A stretch of 64,000 bases of DNA from Motiliproteus coralliicola (GTDB lineage Bacteria > Pseudomonadota > Gammaproteobacteria > Pseudomonadales > Balneatricaceae), in the NCBI RefSeq assembly GCF_003345655.1, contig NZ_QQOH01000004.1, forward strand, positions 372,001-436,000, read 5' to 3'. Made by a program: the position numbers and the translations under genes. Of this stretch, positions 63,898 to 64,000 are shown piece after piece; the first letter of the stretch is position 1; each line of letters opens with the position of its first letter. Below the pieces are notes generated by a model, which was given only the letters and a program-made list of their open reading frames with translations, made no database searches and had not been told where the DNA came from.

Positions 63898-64000
<103 letters not shown>

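Overview
The window looks like the chromosome of a free-living, probably marine gammaproteobacterium of the Oceanospirillales/Pseudomonadales type. The evidence is its gene content: TRAP and tripartite tricarboxylate transporters, HexR, ElbB, a YfhL-like ferredoxin next to coaD, oxyR-recG, DUF501, many c-di-GMP proteins, and initiator tRNA genes with encoded CCA. Base composition is moderately GC-rich and even, apart from AT-rich control regions near 13.3, 20.5, 49.1 and 60.2 kb. I see no insertion sequence, phage, integrase or CRISPR array. The species is inferred only loosely.

Layout. 1-6.95 kb: a YceI-like tail, cytochrome b561, a two-component pair, and a MocR-type regulator divergent from three GNAT acetyltransferases and a LysE-type exporter. 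7.1-15 kb: orphan panC, mmsA, a TRAP transporter (dctPQM) and a second MocR regulator that probably controls it. 15.2-23.4 kb: ogt and an ABM-fold protein, then a LysR regulator and tctBAC divergent from a RidA, a D-amino-acid-dehydrogenase-like flavoprotein and an Asp/Glu-racemase-like enzyme, which reads as an uptake-and-catabolism module. 23.4-29.8 kb: a split Aer-like receptor (PAS protein plus CZB chemoreceptor), two identical tRNA-fMet genes with a good promoter, a heme-motif PAS/GGDEF/EAL protein and a PilZ protein. 30-44.6 kb: a periplasmic copper pair (DUF2946, PCuAC), recG-oxyR, elbB, hexR, an M48 lipoprotein, coaD, ferredoxin, a thiol-disulfide protein, a diguanylate cyclase and an MFS carrier. 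44.5-51.6 kb: a persulfide/sulfide operon (MBL dioxygenase-like, DUF442-SQR fusion, SulP), a c-type cytochrome lipoprotein, a patatin and dapB. 60.6-64 kb: an Aer-like receptor and glnK-amtB.

The most interesting region is 52.1-60 kb. It encodes a VpsR-like AAA+ regulator, an outer-membrane beta-barrel with an N-terminal coiled coil (FapF-like), and, facing it, four genes: a 901-residue secreted Gly/Asn/Ala/Asp-rich protein built on two arrays of decapeptide repeats, a 124-residue secreted protein, a periplasmic C39 peptidase (FapD-like), and a 320-residue secreted protein. This set matches the parts list of the Pseudomonas Fap functional-amyloid system, but the fibre protein is very different and the gene order is split over two strands. 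Both smaller secreted proteins carry, after the Sec signal, a segment that fits the double-glycine leader consensus recognised by C39 peptidases. I infer an extracellular fibre or matrix system in which the C39 enzyme matures the two accessory subunits. The frequent c-di-GMP enzymes in the window fit a sessile-motile lifestyle.

Boundaries of genes are read from the sequence; functions come from recognised motifs and families, without database searches.
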